Below are positions 9,849-22,634 of a stretch of DNA of 64,000 nucleotides, piece after piece. The number at the start of each line of letters is the position of its first letter. Within the stretch, counting starts at the first letter, position 1. The DNA is taken from NCBI GenBank assembly GCA_023014365.1, contig JAEBUN010000015.1:434001-498000 (forward strand), in the 5' to 3' direction. Origin of the DNA: Lepiota brunneoincarnata (Eukaryota; Basidiomycota; Agaricomycetes; Agaricales; Agaricaceae). The notes under the pieces are model-generated. The model was not told the origin of the DNA. It searched no databases and saw only the letters and a program-made list of their open reading frames with translations. Position numbers and translations under genes: made by a program.

Positions 9849-12383
9849 TTAATAGCCTTCCTCCTCCTCCTCCTTCACACTGTTGGTGAATCTCCCACCC
9901 CATCGGGCACTTCCGATTCCAACGCTGGTGCCCACATCTGTAGCATCTGTACTCTGCCGAGGCTTGAAGCTTTCACGCTTCGCTCTTGATGCCTTCTTCG
10001 ACACAGAGGAGCCTGCTCCTGGTACGCTGTTGCTCGGGTTGTGGAACCTTCCGAATGCTCCAGTGGAGCTTTCTTTGGTTCCGGCGGACACGCTGCGCAT
10101 TCCTGGCGCGAAATCCACAGTAGTGGGTAGTCTACCATACCCCAAGGCGTGATATTGTGTCCCCGGTTTGGGGACAGGCAATGCGAGTGATATGGGCCTA
10201 GGCAGGGAGGAAGTTACTGAGCCAGAAAACTTTGCAGGAATCTTGGACGGTGAAACGGATCTCGCCTGCAGGTTGCCGCCTCCATGGTTGCCGAGGGGGG
10301 GCCGTCCAGCTCCGAAGCTTGGAGTATGCCCAGCTCCATGACCATTTGCCACTGGGTCATTAAGCCTCTGACGTTTGTTGGGAAGGGAGTGTGATGAAAT
10401 TGTCGAACTCGGCCTTACGGCGGGAGTCACAACTCCTGTTCTTGACCCAGGTACGTAATTGCTGCTGGAGTTTATCGGCGTGGTAGCACGAGGTGGTACA
10501 GACCCTGCCCGAGCAGGTTTGCGCCTATTCTCTTGATCTGCCGCAGCAACTGTCTCCATAAGCATCTGCAAGAAGTACTCCCCATGTACAAGGAAAGGTC
10601 GGCCTGTTTCCTGTTCCCAAAGAGGTATTGATGCAAGCAAATCTTGTTCCAGCTGCGGGAAATCGACGGTAAGTGCTACGTTCACCCGGACCGAAAAATA
10701 CTCACTCGAGGTTTCTCTTTGGAAACCCTCTTCCGCATCTTCTCCTCACGTAGCAAGCGTCCTGGATCCCTTGGTCCACGTCCCAGCAGCCGGCTCTGAT
10801 CGCCAGCTGCTAGTACCAGCTCCTTTTCCTCTGCGCATATTTCAAAGTATTTCTTGACATTGGCCAGAAGTGGCGCCTTCAGTCTACGCTCTTCCTTCAG
10901 CCTTCTGATCTCGTCTTCGTGAATAGTCAGCAATTCCTCTGTATGTTCATCTGTTTTAACAGTCAGAAAATTCTAAGACGAATATGTCCCGGTCGTACCA
11001 TCGACAAATGGAGCAAAATCTGCTCTTTCGTCCCCTCCAACCATCAGATCATTCCATAACTTGATTATCTCCTGCCTCGCACTCTCAATAAACGTACCCA
11101 TCCGTTCTCGCTTGAGCTCGAGCATACGTTCGAGCTCTTCTTCGTATTCCTGTATTGTATCCTCTGTACTGCCCCGATGGGTTTCAACAAAAGCATCCAT
11201 GTCCGCATCCCCAACACCCAACCGCCGCCAGAGGCCCTCCAATTGATCGTATAATGCTTGAATATGTGCCTCTCGTCTCCTTTTGAGGTCCTCCAACGAA
11301 GCCTCTAAGCTCCGCGCCCACGAGAGCAGACCAGGTGTCGGATCAACGTTCTCTAGCCCCAAGGGGACATTCTGATTCTCTGATAGAGCCTCGTCATCTG
11401 CCTCTTCCATTCGAACAACAAATCGAGCGAATCTCCGCTGATATTCGACCTCAGGGGATTCCGCTTGGTCACCCTGAAACAAACTCGTCGTCGAGGAACT
11501 GGTTCGGGAAGGCGGAGTTGGTGTGGATAGTTCCGTAAAGGGATCGCTGGATAGGGGTGAGGTAGAGTCGGAAGAGGTTGAACGGTTGGATGCAGGGCAT
11601 GGGCCAAGATCATCGAGAGTCGGTGGGGCAATTCCAAGTTCCGAATAAAGCCAGTCGATTTGGACAAATAAGCCAGCCAGCTGGGACAAACGTTTACCCT
11701 AAGCAGAATTTGAGTGTACGTATTGGGCTCAATAGATGAAGTGCCTACCACTTCGGCCTTCCCTCGTACGAGCTCCTTCTCTAATCTTAAAAAACGCTCC
11801 GGCGAGACATCGCGATAAGCATTGGCATCAAGTGCGTTCTCCCCGTCAGCGATAGTAGGTTCGAGGATATCCTGGCCAAAGAACTTCGAACCAAGGGTCC
11901 GTGCAAGTGATTGCAGTCGGTTGGTTATTGTGGTTAGCTGCTCGAGCTTCGTATGGTAGAGCTAAGAGACGGATTAAGAATTCTACCGCGATATTCGTAA
12001 GAAAACAGAAACCGGACCTGTCGTAATTTTTCCTGATATTCAGCCACACGTTCACATCGACGCGGCAGTACTGCCTCTTTCCTGAGTTCTCCAATGCTGG
12101 TGCCGGTCGATTTGGTATTTGTCCCAAGGGCCTTTGAATATCGGATACATTCACTCTCAACTGTGTCATATTTCCTCATCCACTCATCCACCTCTTTCCG
12201 CCTGCGCTCCACCTGTTTTTCTACGCCTTTCATGAGTTCTTCCTGCAGGGTTTTTAAATCATCTTCCAGTGCGCTCGGAGACAGCCCGAGTTGGGAGTGC
12301 AATGTGGGTAAAAGCTGGGTTTGTGTTTGCAAGTGAGTATGTAGGGAATTTAAGAGATCTGTCAAGGCATTAGGCGTTGACAT
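9849..12383 (-). CDS. ASE1: Ase1/PRC1/MAP65 family microtubule-bundling protein
   Basis: This is a spindle-midzone antiparallel microtubule cross-linker. Five exons read from 12383: a coiled-coil N-terminus (exon 12018-12383), then 11749-11961 (LYHTKLEQLTTITNRLQSLA, containing FGQDIL), then KRLSQLAGLFVQIDWLYSELG followed by a Ser/Thr-rich insert, and the conserved spectrin-like core. The core has LEGLWRRLGV, FVETHRGSTEDTI, YEEELERMLELK and IIKLWNDLMVG, followed by LLTIHEDEIRRLK and FEICAEEKEL with GRGPRDPGRLLREEK. The C-terminal part after IPLWEQETGRPFLVHGEY is disordered and basic, as expected for the regulated microtubule-binding tail. Introns at 11962-12017 and near 11700, 10930 and 10650 are all short and phase-consistent. 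The stop is TAA at 9849-9851. Cdk sites (S/T-P) in the tail would be the expected control points. Confidence 0.9.
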
Positions 12384-14660
12384 TATTACAGCCGGAGGCC
12401 TGCGATGTCGTGGAGGGTAGAAGCCAGGTTGAAGGCTGAATAGGAGTGGTCAGTATAGTTTCAACTTGGTAGCACGTGATCGCGTCGCATCCTGTCACAG
12501 GACTAGCGCGAACGACTCACGCGACTCTGCCACGAGCGGTTACGTCTAGGGTGGCTCGAGCGCTCAAGCTACGACTCAACAGTGCCAAAGGGATTTGCTC
12601 ACAAACACGGTCAAGACTTTCTGTTCCAAGTGTACAGTCACACCTGGAATTTGATAGTGAACCAAGAATCTACTGATGCGGTACCAACAAATTCGCACCA
12701 AGCTCGGCCAAACCCCTGCAATCATGTGCATCATTTCACCGGGACAATCTCCATTACAATTCTCCGACTTAAGGTTCGACAGGTATCAAGCACTGCTGCA
12801 GTCTGCCGAAACCTAAGCGTTATTGGCGGTAGTTGTCATGCCTGTAAGCGTTGACCACTTGGACCCACCTCCCGGTGTTTCGGCTCCCGATGTTTTCTTT
12901 CTCTCTCGATCTCTATGTAAACGGTAGCTAGCATGCCAGGACAATTACTCGCTCTTTTTATTGTTCCGTATTTACCTTGTATAACGTAGCTCGAATTACC
13001 TGCAGTCTCAGTTCTCGCGCATACGAGTTTCTGAGGCTGTGAGTAGTCTATGTTGCTTTCTCTCTTATGCTTGTTACTTACAATGCCTGTAGAATGAATA
13101 CTCGTATTCTAACATGTTCTTTCTATAGACCAGACAGTTTTATTACCTGATTGTTGAAAAACTGAACCTATGATGGCACCTCTAATTCTTTGATTGACAG
13201 TCGCTTGCTTCTCTGTTGATTTACCTTGCGCAGGACCACTGGCAGGCGATCAGAGGTTATCAACAACGACAGGGATATGGTCCGCAAAGGTAGCTTCCGG
13301 CACCGTATCCCCGGGTGCTAGTCATTGAGGGACTGTGCGACCTGGAATCATATGATAAATACAGTAACCAGTTACTTGGTGGCACAAGATGGTAGTCCAT
13401 AAATAATACAAAAAAATACCGGAGCCTACAGTACTGCACATATTAACCACGTCAAACACCCGTCACTTTTATGGTAGAAGGAATCTCTTAGGGGTTTCCC
13501 ACCTTCCTCCGACGGCTTGACGTGAGTTCGGGGGATCTTACTCCGAAAAGACTGGGAATATCGTCTGTATAGCTCATTGGAGGTTCTGAGGGAAGTGGCG
13601 CACATAACACTCGCTTGACATGACAACCTGCCACCAGGCCCATCACGTCGCTTCCACAAACACGATAGAAAGTTACCAGTTGATCAAGTATTTCCGACCA
13701 ATTCATCCTGTATTGGCGGGTTCAGGACTAGAAAACCATCGATTGTGGGAACGCATGTGTACGCGTGATGCTGTGGCAGGCTGCATGGACCTGACGCCGA
13801 CTGCCTATTGGACCCAGGAAGACAGGAATAGGCTGCGATACCAATATGGGAAGGTCTACTCACACCTGTCGCCTCGCCAAAGACAAGACAGAAATCTGCA
13901 CGAAGTATATAGGCCGGTAAAAATCAGTCCATCGTACTGCGAGGTTTGGATGAAATGTTATAATGTTATTCACTTCTCATCCCTATGCCACCAACCTCAT
14001 CCAACTCATGTGCTGAAGGAGCAAGAAGGGAGCTGGTAACATTTTATCCGTTTTTTTTCTGTTCCGTTGGGTTGTTAGTAGCCGCGTTTCTCGTCGGCCA
14101 TTCAAAACCTATAAACCAATCTAGCAATGATTGGTACCTCGGAGTATAATTCCACCAAAAATGCGGCAAAGATTGTGCTCAACGAATATAGTTCAGCCAC
14201 AGGACTCACCGTAAGTGTGTTGGACATCCCAGGCTGTCTTTACTCATACAACGTAGTTGCAACCACTATCACTGGAGTCGCTGCCAAGGAACCTTTCGGG
14301 GCGTTGACGAATGCGAAACATTCTACTAGTCTTGTTAGACTGGCTGAGACAACTGTTTCCCATGTTAGCTCCTTCCGAGGCACTGCTGTGATTGACGATC
14401 AAGCTTATTGAGTGCTTGCGTCCGCCGCCATTCGGTAACTGCCCGTACGAGGATGTTCGGGGGCTGAAAAGGCGCGCGGTTACAGGTTCAAGGAAGCTCA
14501 GGATCATTGGTGTTTCGCATTTCGTGAGCATACATTACTAATCAAATGGAGGAGAATCTTCATACAGCGATCCGATTGCTTACTCATAGAGTATTCGCAG
14601 GTCGGTCACAAAGCCATCGATGAAACACTGGGTCTATCTTCCCACTCATCTAACACAGAA
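12384..14660. other. Gene-poor spacer upstream of Ase1
   Basis: About 2.3 kb without a supported gene. Two open stretches (13620-14039 and 14127-14411, +) show no motif; the second has GTAAGTG/AG-like signals inside, so a poorly conserved small gene cannot be excluded. The first few hundred bp must contain the Ase1 promoter. Confidence 0.35.
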
Positions 14661-16675
14661 TCAGACGCGTGTGGTTCCTCTCCGCTTCACGAGTGATCGC
14701 CAGGCCAATATATAGCAGCCTGACGCCGCAAGGAGGAACACCTAAAATGCTGGGCTTGAGAATGAAGGAGTGAAGGAGCAGGGTCATGTTTGCTCACAGC
14801 AGAAAGAATGAGCGGCCGGTGCCACAGATAGTGAGGTGCGGATAGTAATGCTCCTGCAATAGGATTTCCGGTCAAGACAGGGAATGCCAGGACAAAAGAC
14901 AGCAGCGCTATGCGTAATCTGGTGAATCCCCAGGTCAGCGGGGCCTAGGATTCAATGTGTATAACATACTGGAGGTCCGATGCATCATCACGAGTGATGA
15001 AACTGCTAACTGCTGGCGTTGCAACTGAAATAGCTAGTGGAAAGGAGTTGGCACATAAGCGAGGGTATAGGAGGGGGCTAGATACCAACCTCCCCCGGAA
15101 AAGAAACCGTAACAAATGCCAAAAGCGGCTACTCCCCCTACGCTAGTCGCGCCGAACATGGCGAAGACCAGAGCACCAGTGACGCCGGAAAGCAGAATCA
15201 TTGCTTGATTTATCCGGTTCAGCCGCGAGTTAATTAGTTGGTTCGAGACAATTCAGTGCGTACCGTTGAGTGGGCCATATCGATCTGCCATCATGTTCGG
15301 TACTATACGTCCAACGATAGATGATGCGTTCATAATCGTTATCTACTGTTTCTTAGCTGCTATATTTGTATAGGATGTAGAATTCATACCGAATATTTAT
15401 TAAACGATCGATTGATATTGTGCAAAGATGACCAAAGCTGGAGATAAAAGACTGTAATTGACCCGGTCAGTCCCCGCCAAAATTTGTATGTAAAGTGACG
15501 CACATGGTATGAAGGCCCCCCAGAATACCTATGAAGATGAGATGGAGCAACCGCATATAAGGGACGGCGGAAGCTCACAAGAAATGTTCCAAGCATATAG
15601 GTAAGGTAGGGTGCATCGGTAAGGATCTCCTTAAGGACACCAGAGCTGCTCCCTCTGTTTTTGTTGGGCGAGAGTCTTGTCTTCATGATTGTATTGGCAA
15701 TGAAGAGAAGTCCGAGGTCCAAAAAGCCAACAGCCCTTAAGAAGGATGTCCATTAACAACAAGTGAATACCAATCGAATGATGGAGCTTTTACCTGACGC
15801 CCCATCTGAAACCTGCTGTCGCGATAATATTATTGAGCATGATGGGATATATACAACCTCCCAGACTTGAGCCTATCGATGGTTTGTTATGCGGGGATTC
15901 ACCTTAAGCAGTAAAGGTCGCTCACCAGCAATAACAACACCCATTGCTAAAGAGCGTCTCCTTCGAAAATAGTGTGCAGTGACAGATATGCTAGGCATAA
16001 ACATCGCTCCCATGCCTATCCCAGCGCCCACTCCCTGTGCCAGGAAGAATTGATAGTAATGATGCGGCTGGGCTAGTGATAACATGAAGGTTCTATATAT
16101 CATATGAGGGCTCAACGCCAGGAGATGATTCAGGAGAGAGACATACGAAACCAGGTAAAGGAGTGAACCGAATAGCAACAACTGGTGAAAGTATCCTAGC
16201 TCAAACAGCTTTCCTGCTGGAAGACCGACTGCGAAGAGGAAGAAGACTTGAACTGAACCAATCCAACTAATCTCAGATGGTGTGTGTTCTTTGAGGGCAA
16301 TACGCTAGAGGGAAGGGGGGGGCAAGGTGAGATCACAATCTCTCGCCAAATGCAAGTCTTGACATACTGTGTAGTAATCCTGATATACGCCAAAGGATTG
16401 GACGACTCCAAAAGTGCAAAATGTCACCAAAGAGCTGGAAGTCTGGGGTCAGGGGAAGACTTGCATTGTAAAAATGTCCCTCACCCTCCCAGTACCGTTA
16501 GCCATGCTCTGCTCCCACCCTCAGGAAAGCTTAGCGGGGGCTTCGCCGGAGCTTGTGTGATCTGGGCTGGTTTCAAAAGTTCGCGGGTGTTTTCATGTTT
16601 CTCTCCGTCAAAGGAGGGTTGGCCGTTGTGTGATACAGAGTGGGATTCTTCGTCGCTCGAGAGAGAACGGGACAT
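14661..16675 (-). CDS. MFS transporter, monocarboxylate-transporter (MCT/MCH) type
   Basis: This is a major-facilitator membrane carrier of the fungal monocarboxylate-transporter-like family. It is split by about ten short introns. From the start at 16675: a disordered cytosolic N-terminus (MSRSLSSDEESHSVS), FPEGGSRAWLTVLGG, then TM blocks FCTFGVVQSFGVYQDYYT, ISWIGSVQVFFLFAVGLPAG, ELGYFHQLLLFGSLLYLVSY, and the loop HHYYQFFLAQGVGAGIGMGA with HYFRRRRSLAMGVVIAG. Next come GCIYPIMLNN, a cytosolic linker (TRLSPNKNRGSSSG), FYLQLWSSLHNI, ASSIVGRIVPNMMADRYGP (family-conserved), and VLTGNPIAGALL. The C-terminus is KRRGTTRV, similar to the common ...TQRV end. The final exon is read after the acceptor CATTTTAG near 14760. 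Substrate is unknown; paralogues carry monocarboxylates or riboflavin. Confidence 0.85.
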
Positions 16676-17596
16676 GGTTGTAGAGGAGTGGAAGGGATCA
16701 TTAATCTGGGCATGGCATGCATGCACCTTCTGTGCTCGCACGCGACGCCCTGGTGTGCTTCGACGGCAGTACGGCAGGGATGAGAGTGGTATGGTGGTCT
16801 ATTTGGGGGCAGATTTCCCATGGAGCCAAACACAATGTTCCTAGCGAGTTTCATGACAGCTAATGAGGTCAGATCGGGTGTCCGATACAGTCAGTACTGG
16901 TAACCATGATCGGGCAATCATTATCAAAATGAATGGCGCGCTAAGCGGAGACTCGCTCGGGAAAGAGGTCAGAGCTCATGAGCCGAACGTGTGCTGAGGC
17001 TGAGAGGCAGGGGTACCAGTTTGGGTACGACCATGATTCTGCGGGGTCACCGCGTGTTGCGGACCGTGCAATAGATAGCTGTATGGCAGATTAATGGTGG
17101 TCAGTTGATTGATGACGACCTTGCAGAGATATTATTGTCCGATTGGCGTCGTCCGCTAGATTGCCCCGTAGTAAGCCCGGACTTTATGTGTGGATAAGAC
17201 GGTGATGCCTGCCCAGGACCACGACCCCACCTCGTGGAAAACCATTACTAATGCTCAGTCATATTCGCTGCGGGCGGTTCTCACTTGCTGTCATGAGTAA
17301 GCGGTCTTTTCTTCTCACTCTCAGATCTCTCTGTTGACTTTACGCAACTGGCCAGATCCACCGTGAAATAGTTCGATATCTCCATTCGTTCCATTTCCAG
17401 CACGGTCTGTGTTGGCTCGTTCCGACATCATCATGCCCACCGTTCGCACCTCGAACGCGTCCACCTTTCTGGATTCAAAATGGTTCACGGCTCATTGGAG
17501 CCTGGAACCAGTAATCTTCCGGAATAGGTGCACTCAGGCCGTGATAAAAGGCTCCTCGCAGAGGATGTAGTTCCAAGACCCCACCCAATTTCAGCT
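16676..17596. promoter_or_regulatory. Divergent region between MFS gene and acyl-CoA dehydrogenase-like gene
   Basis: This intergenic region serves two divergent genes. It contains an ATG at 17433 that opens a 5' frame (MPTVRTSNASTF). With a 53-nt intron that frame could join in phase to the dehydrogenase frame and would then be its true first exon. No other feature is recognised. Confidence 0.35.
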
Positions 17597-19454
17597 ATGA
17601 AGCACCAACTATATGCGCATCCGCTCTTCCAAGTCCGCACAGAGCTTCTTTCACCTGAAGAAAGCACAGCGCTCTCGTACAAGCGAGCACGCCTCTTATT
17701 CAAGGCTCATTGTAAGCAATCGGTCCTTTCATCGACTACCGCTCCATTCTCTCTCTCAACGTCGGCTTCATTCAGCTCCTACTGTCCATGACATACAAAA
17801 TTGTACTCCTCGGTTCTGGGCAATGTTGAAGGACCCCTTGTGTGCAACGGACATCGCCATGTTCACCATCCTCGTGTGTCAGGTCAGCTTGACCATCGGG
17901 ACACTCTCAAGACACCTCAAGAGTCGCCCTGATCTGAAACCACTCGTGGACAAGCTTATGCGTTTCGAGACTGTCGGCATCTACCTATTGACGGAACGTG
18001 GCCACGGTTTGGATGCCTTCAATGTGGAGACGACTGCAACAAAGACTCCGCATGGCTTCATCCTCAACACCCCAAGGGAAGAAGCCGCCAAGTACGTTCT
18101 ATCGTATCCGATCATTCGGTAAATTTACTTATGTACTTTCAGGTTCATGCCGGGGTCTTCACCGCGCTTTGGTATACCAAAAGTGGCCCTTGCCATGGCG
18201 AGATTAATCGTAGACAACGAGGATCGTGGCACCCGTTTTTTTATTGTTCCTCTTTGCAATGACCGCGAGATGTATCAAGGCGTCGAGTCCATCACACTTC
18301 CTCGTCGTAGTGGCACACAGCCATTCGACTGGTCCATCACTCGTTTCAACAACGTACATCTCCCCCCAACCGCTCTCGTCGGTTCTGATTTGAACGGCCT
18401 TTTTCGACCTCAAAACCCGCTGCAGTCCTGGTGGAATGAAATCTGGCGAATCCCGATAGGCACGCTCGTTGTTGCGGCTCCCTGGGTATCAGCCCTTAAG
18501 GCCACGGCCTATATCGGTGGCCGTTATTCGATGCATCGATGCATCTTGGGCAAAGGGAATAAGCCCACTCCTATTCTCACATTCCGAACCCAACAGCAGC
18601 CCATCGTTTATGCGACTGCCGTGGCCATGGTACTGGACAACTGGTATCCCATCGTCATCGAAGCTATCATGGACCTCTCCGTGGACCATAGCGTTCGACA
18701 TGCCCTTGCTGTTGTCGCCAAAACTACGATTTGCCGGCATTTCCAGCGATGCGTCCCAGAGGTTGCTGAGCGCTGTGGCGCACAAGGCACCTTTGAACAC
18801 AATTATATGGCGAAGATCGAGGTAAAGTTTTCCTTCAACGCTGTGTTCAGACTGAGATCTAACCGTGAGTTCTCCTAGAACGACGGGAAAGGTGCTATCA
18901 TCGCAGAGGGTGACGTGTTGACCCTCTGTATCCGCCTATTCTCGGAATTGCTACTGAAGCGTTACGAGGTCCCTCTTCCTCCACCTGAAGAATCACTTCT
19001 TGCTCGCCATGCATCAGCACTCTTGGAGGAAAACATCCACCTCTTTTCCACCCTCGATTACGACCACCGCAGTGAATCATTCAACAACCTTCTACTCCCG
19101 CAATCTCAGCTTGTCATTGAAGCTATGGGCCATGCACTCGCCTACTCTGCCGCATTGAAAGCAGGACTTCCCAAACATGTACTTGACGTGTATGAGAGCG
19201 CTACCATCAGACAAGATCCGGCATGGTACTCCGAGTGTGCAGGGATTAACCGGCTCTCACAAAGGCTCCGAGAAGACGCGGCCATCTCATCCATACTCCC
19301 CTACCTGCCCACCCTTCTCTCGCAATTGAATATCGCTAACTATGTCAATGCTCCGATCGTTTCTGATGCTCAATGGAAAGCTTATCTAGCACAACTTCCG
19401 GTGCACTCTGGCAATGCGGTTCCCGTACCTGAACAGTTCCACGCTATGTTGTAG
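17597..19454 (+). CDS. Acyl-CoA dehydrogenase/oxidase-like protein (NM-domain-like)
   Basis: This is a flavoprotein-type acyl-CoA dehydrogenase/oxidase-like protein of the fungal family whose members begin with a HPLFQxRxELL motif. Four exons (17597-17711, 17776-18091, 18143-18821, 18879-19454) give 561 aa. Seen motifs: HPLFQVRTELLSPEE, ALSYKRA, FETVGIYLLTERGHGLDAFN (FAD/substrate region), VETTATKTPHGFILNTPREE, KVALAMARLIVDNEDRGTRF, ITRFNNVHLPPTAL, IGTLVVAAPWVSALKATAYI, and RTQQQPIVYATAVAMVL. GCGAQGTFEHNY-like sequence (CGAQGTFEHN) occurs at the position where acyl-CoA oxidases carry a conserved C-terminal-domain segment. An alternative longer start at 17433 is possible. The real substrate is unknown; a role in fatty or modified acyl-CoA oxidation is inferred from family only. 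Confidence 0.82.
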
Positions 19455-20710
19455 ATCATGGAGAAGCTCGTTTGTTTCTTTCTGGACTCCTCCGTTTTCC
19501 GCGGCTTTCTCGTAGAAGAAGCAAGGTATTGCCGACTCATCGCCGCCTCCTTTTATAGTGCAGATATATCCACATTAGACTTCTATCTCTCTCTCCTGAT
19601 TTATTCGTACAGTTATTTTTCTGCAAGTCCGAATGTAGTTTTAGTACACATGTATGACCCCTCTCTTGGTTTAGAAGTGATCAGGCTCGTCGCACCATCC
19701 CATTAAATACAAATGACGCTGAATTCATAGCGCCCATACTTGCATGCTTCTACCGCAGAACATGCATGTGTAGCATGGTATTCGGAAAGATGCCCCACAA
19801 GCCAAGGCACACATCCTTTATTTCCCGTAAAGCTCCATCACTCTGCGGCTGTCCGTGGTTTCCAGATGGACGTACCTGAGTTGTGGTTCGCCTCCCGTGG
19901 GATGCCGAAGCATGCCGCCAAAAAAAAATAAGAGGTGCTTGGTTTAGAAGAGATCACAAGAGAAGCATGCGCGGTGACCTAGTCCACAAGGTCCATCAAC
20001 ATCACCAATTCATGACTATCGCGTTCTTTGAGCGTTGTGGAAGCTCTATATAGACAACCACAAATAGGCCCTCGACGGGGGTAAAAAGCAGAGAGGATGA
20101 CGAACAACGACCAAGGATAGATCTCGTCGCGCTCTTGATCGTAGCCTGTTCACCGGCGTAGGAACAAGGGTGTGTGTGAGGAAGGGGGGGGCTGGTCATT
20201 CGGCCGCATGCTGAAGAGGCACAGGCCCACAGAAGGCCGCAAGTATCCGGGGGTGAAAAGTCAGGCAAATGATTTCGCCTGCTATTTTTGTCCAAGGTAC
20301 CTCTGGACTGCAGGGTTGACACATGCTGATACTCGCTACCTACACCTATGCCGCAGGTAGAAGAGAAGAAGGGGAAAATTGGAGTGCGAGAGTCGGGCGA
20401 GTGCAGTTGCCAAAGTGTAATGTCAGAACTCGCCCTGGGAAAACGAGGGAAAAATATTCACGTCGTCAGATCGGTTCAAAGTCGCCTGAGGCTGAGAACC
20501 AAAACCTCGGGAACTGGCGCCCATCCCCCAGGAAGGGCTGACGATCTCACGAGAGGGTTGATTGTGTTCTTTGAGTCTTCCCTTCCCAGAATCCACAATG
20601 ACAGTAATCAAGCTTCGAGTACCATTTGTAGAGTACCTGAGGAAACCAAGCCGTACAATGGCTCGAATCCACCTTATGACATAGACGTACGGAGAACGAC
20701 CACATTCCCA
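19455..20710. other. Convergent spacer
   Basis: About 1.26 kb between the 3' ends of the dehydrogenase-like gene (+) and UBR7 (-). Open frames here (for example 19458-19706 and 20348-20839) have no recognisable product and no codon pattern like the neighbours. An A-run occurs at 19920-19928. Confidence 0.4.
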
Positions 20711-22312
20711 TCAACCTCGGGGCTTTTTGGGATTCTCTCTAAGAGATGCGAAAAACCCCCGGACATCAGCCTCATTGACTACCTTTCCTTCCTGTGCAAA
20801 GGGCCTGAGAAAGCTCATCAGGTCGTTCCTTCCATTTAATTGATGAGTAGAGTTCAAGAATCTCCAGGCTATAAGAGATCTTACCGCATTTCCTGGAACG
20901 CGTGGATACCTTCGATTGCCCTGTCGCGTGGAATTCGCTCTAAAGCCCGCATTCCCAGTTCTTCGAGAGACAATCCTTCAAACAGGAGATACATTTGAGA
21001 GCATATTTGCAGAAGTAAGCGGTTTTTACCTGAATCGGGGTCCTCTGGTGGCTCATATGTATCCTCGTCCTCAAGGAGATAGGGATGGGGTGTTAGTGAC
21101 GACAGGCACTATTTTTATTTAGGTGGTCATGCTTGGCGTACATTGGTGGAGTACTTACGGTAATGCAACGGCACCAGCGGTCCCTGAAACCCTCTGTAAA
21201 GAAGATGTCCCCAGTCCCAAGGGATGTTGACGGATCTATTGCGGCCTTATATCCCTCGGAAAAGATTTTGCGTGCCGCAGGGTTGGGAGGTGGTGCAATG
21301 CATGTCCTCGGTGCTGTTCCTGCTGCATCATCTGAAGTCCGGGCGCGTTTACTGTCCGAGGGGTGGCCGGAAGGGGACAAGGGCCTCTTGGAGCCTACGG
21401 CTGGAACGGTGGAATGCTCTTGTACATCTAGTGAAGGGAACTCGTCGCGAGTTCCCTGTTCCAACCTCCATTGGCTGTTTACATTGTCTCTGACGACAAT
21501 GATAGCGCCCGGTGTCCCCGCCCAGTTCTGGAGTAGCTCGTGGTCGAACACACAGGCCGCACAGATAAAGCTCTCATAGTCAGTGCCGGAAATAAGGGGA
21601 GGGGGTAACCCCGATGAAGATACTTGAGAAGCAGAGTCATCTGCATCTGCATTTCCAGCAGTGTCAGGGGGGTCAGGTGCGGGGGTCGGGTCTCTGGAGT
21701 TTGGACGCTGTCGGAGGTTGCAGCATGATTCGTGGAACCAATCCTAGATGGTGATTGATATCAGAATTAAATAGTACCTGTAGGAGTAGAGAGATTCAAA
21801 ACCGAGGACAAACCTCGCAAATCAAGCACTGGATCATGGTTTCGGTTTCAGTCTTCGCGTCATAAGACCTTCCACATCGGCAAAACATCCCCCGGAAGTT
21901 CTGCCCATACGTGTTAAGGGTGTTTTCCTCTTCAAGCTTGGTGTACAATGTGCATTGATGGACAATGGCGGTCGTAGGACAGTCGCAGCGAAAGTTCCGT
22001 TTTGGGAATCTGCGCAAACGTTTCGCAACCGAGGCTTTTCGAATGGACATAACTCACAGCTCAACCTGTTCGTGATTCGTGTGACAAGCAATTGAGCACG
22101 CAGAACAGATACCGCGAGGTTCTGGGCAAGTCAAGCAGAGGTACACAGCTTGTCTTTAGGGCAATGAGCCTGCATTCCATCTGGTATTTCAAGAAGTACC
22201 TCAGCGCTCCTAGAGGGTAAGTGCACCGCGAAAACTGGTGGGGTAAGGCAAGCGCTGCTTCGCGCACGAGGTCTTCTTGGGATTCGAGATAGTCGGTGAG
22301 CGTGGCTTCCAT
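20711..22312 (-). CDS. UBR7: UBR7-type E3 ubiquitin ligase (UBR box plus PHD-like finger)
   Basis: The domain order matches UBR7/Mlo2 proteins. After MEATLTDYLESQEDLVREA the UBR box is spliced from three exons: CTYPLGALR, then QAVYLCLTCPEPRGICSAC with CHTNHE, then LFPKRNFRCDCPT. A PHD-like finger follows (FRGMFCRCGRSYD, MIQCLICEDWFHESCC), then a disordered segment with a basic KRPLSPSGHPSDSKRART stretch. The conserved C-terminal block reads WCRCITCLSSL, PYLLEDEDTYEPPEDPDSG, LSLEELGMRALERIPRDRAI and NDLMSFLRPFAQEGKVV, then DVRGFFASL. The last intron (56 nt) was placed because only the acceptor GGAAG joins MR to NDLM in frame. The stop is at 20711-20713. In animals and yeasts such proteins act on chromatin or mRNA export; here that is inference. 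Divergent from the HyuB gene. Confidence 0.9.
21436..21456. repeat. Perfect 9-bp inverted repeat with 3-nt loop inside UBR7
   Basis: GGGAACTCG and CGAGTTCCC flank TCG. It lies in coding sequence for the disordered linker of UBR7. It may be chance; the mRNA would form a strong local hairpin. Confidence 0.5.
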
Positions 22313-22634
22313 TGCCTTTGTGATAACTTTGTATTAAAAAAATGAAATGAGCGCCCGCGTAACCAAACACACTTTGACGGCCCGAATTATCCGGAGGGCC
22401 GGTTTGCGATCTCGACGGTGGCAATCGTAGCTTGCGATAGCTCACCTGAACTCTGGTCCGGAATACGGGAGATAACTACTATTTCAAGCAACATCGCTAT
22501 TTGAAGGCCTTTACTCCCTGAACGGAACTTGTTGTAGCACTCGGAATCGGAGCGGAAATGTAAGTGTACAAGAACCGGGCTCGCGAGCATTTGACCTCCT
22601 AATCTCTCGCAACTACCAGAACTCGTCCAGCAAG
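22313..22634. promoter_or_regulatory. Divergent promoter region UBR7 / HyuB
   Basis: A 322-bp spacer between divergent start codons. An A-run (22335-22341) lies near the UBR7 start. It contains no trace of the HyuA half that normally precedes HyuB in fungal 5-oxoprolinase. Confidence 0.45.

Noticed and set aside
13620..14411. Two open stretches upstream of the MFS gene
   Set aside because: No recognisable domain and no convincing joining introns; could be a fast-evolving gene but not supported.
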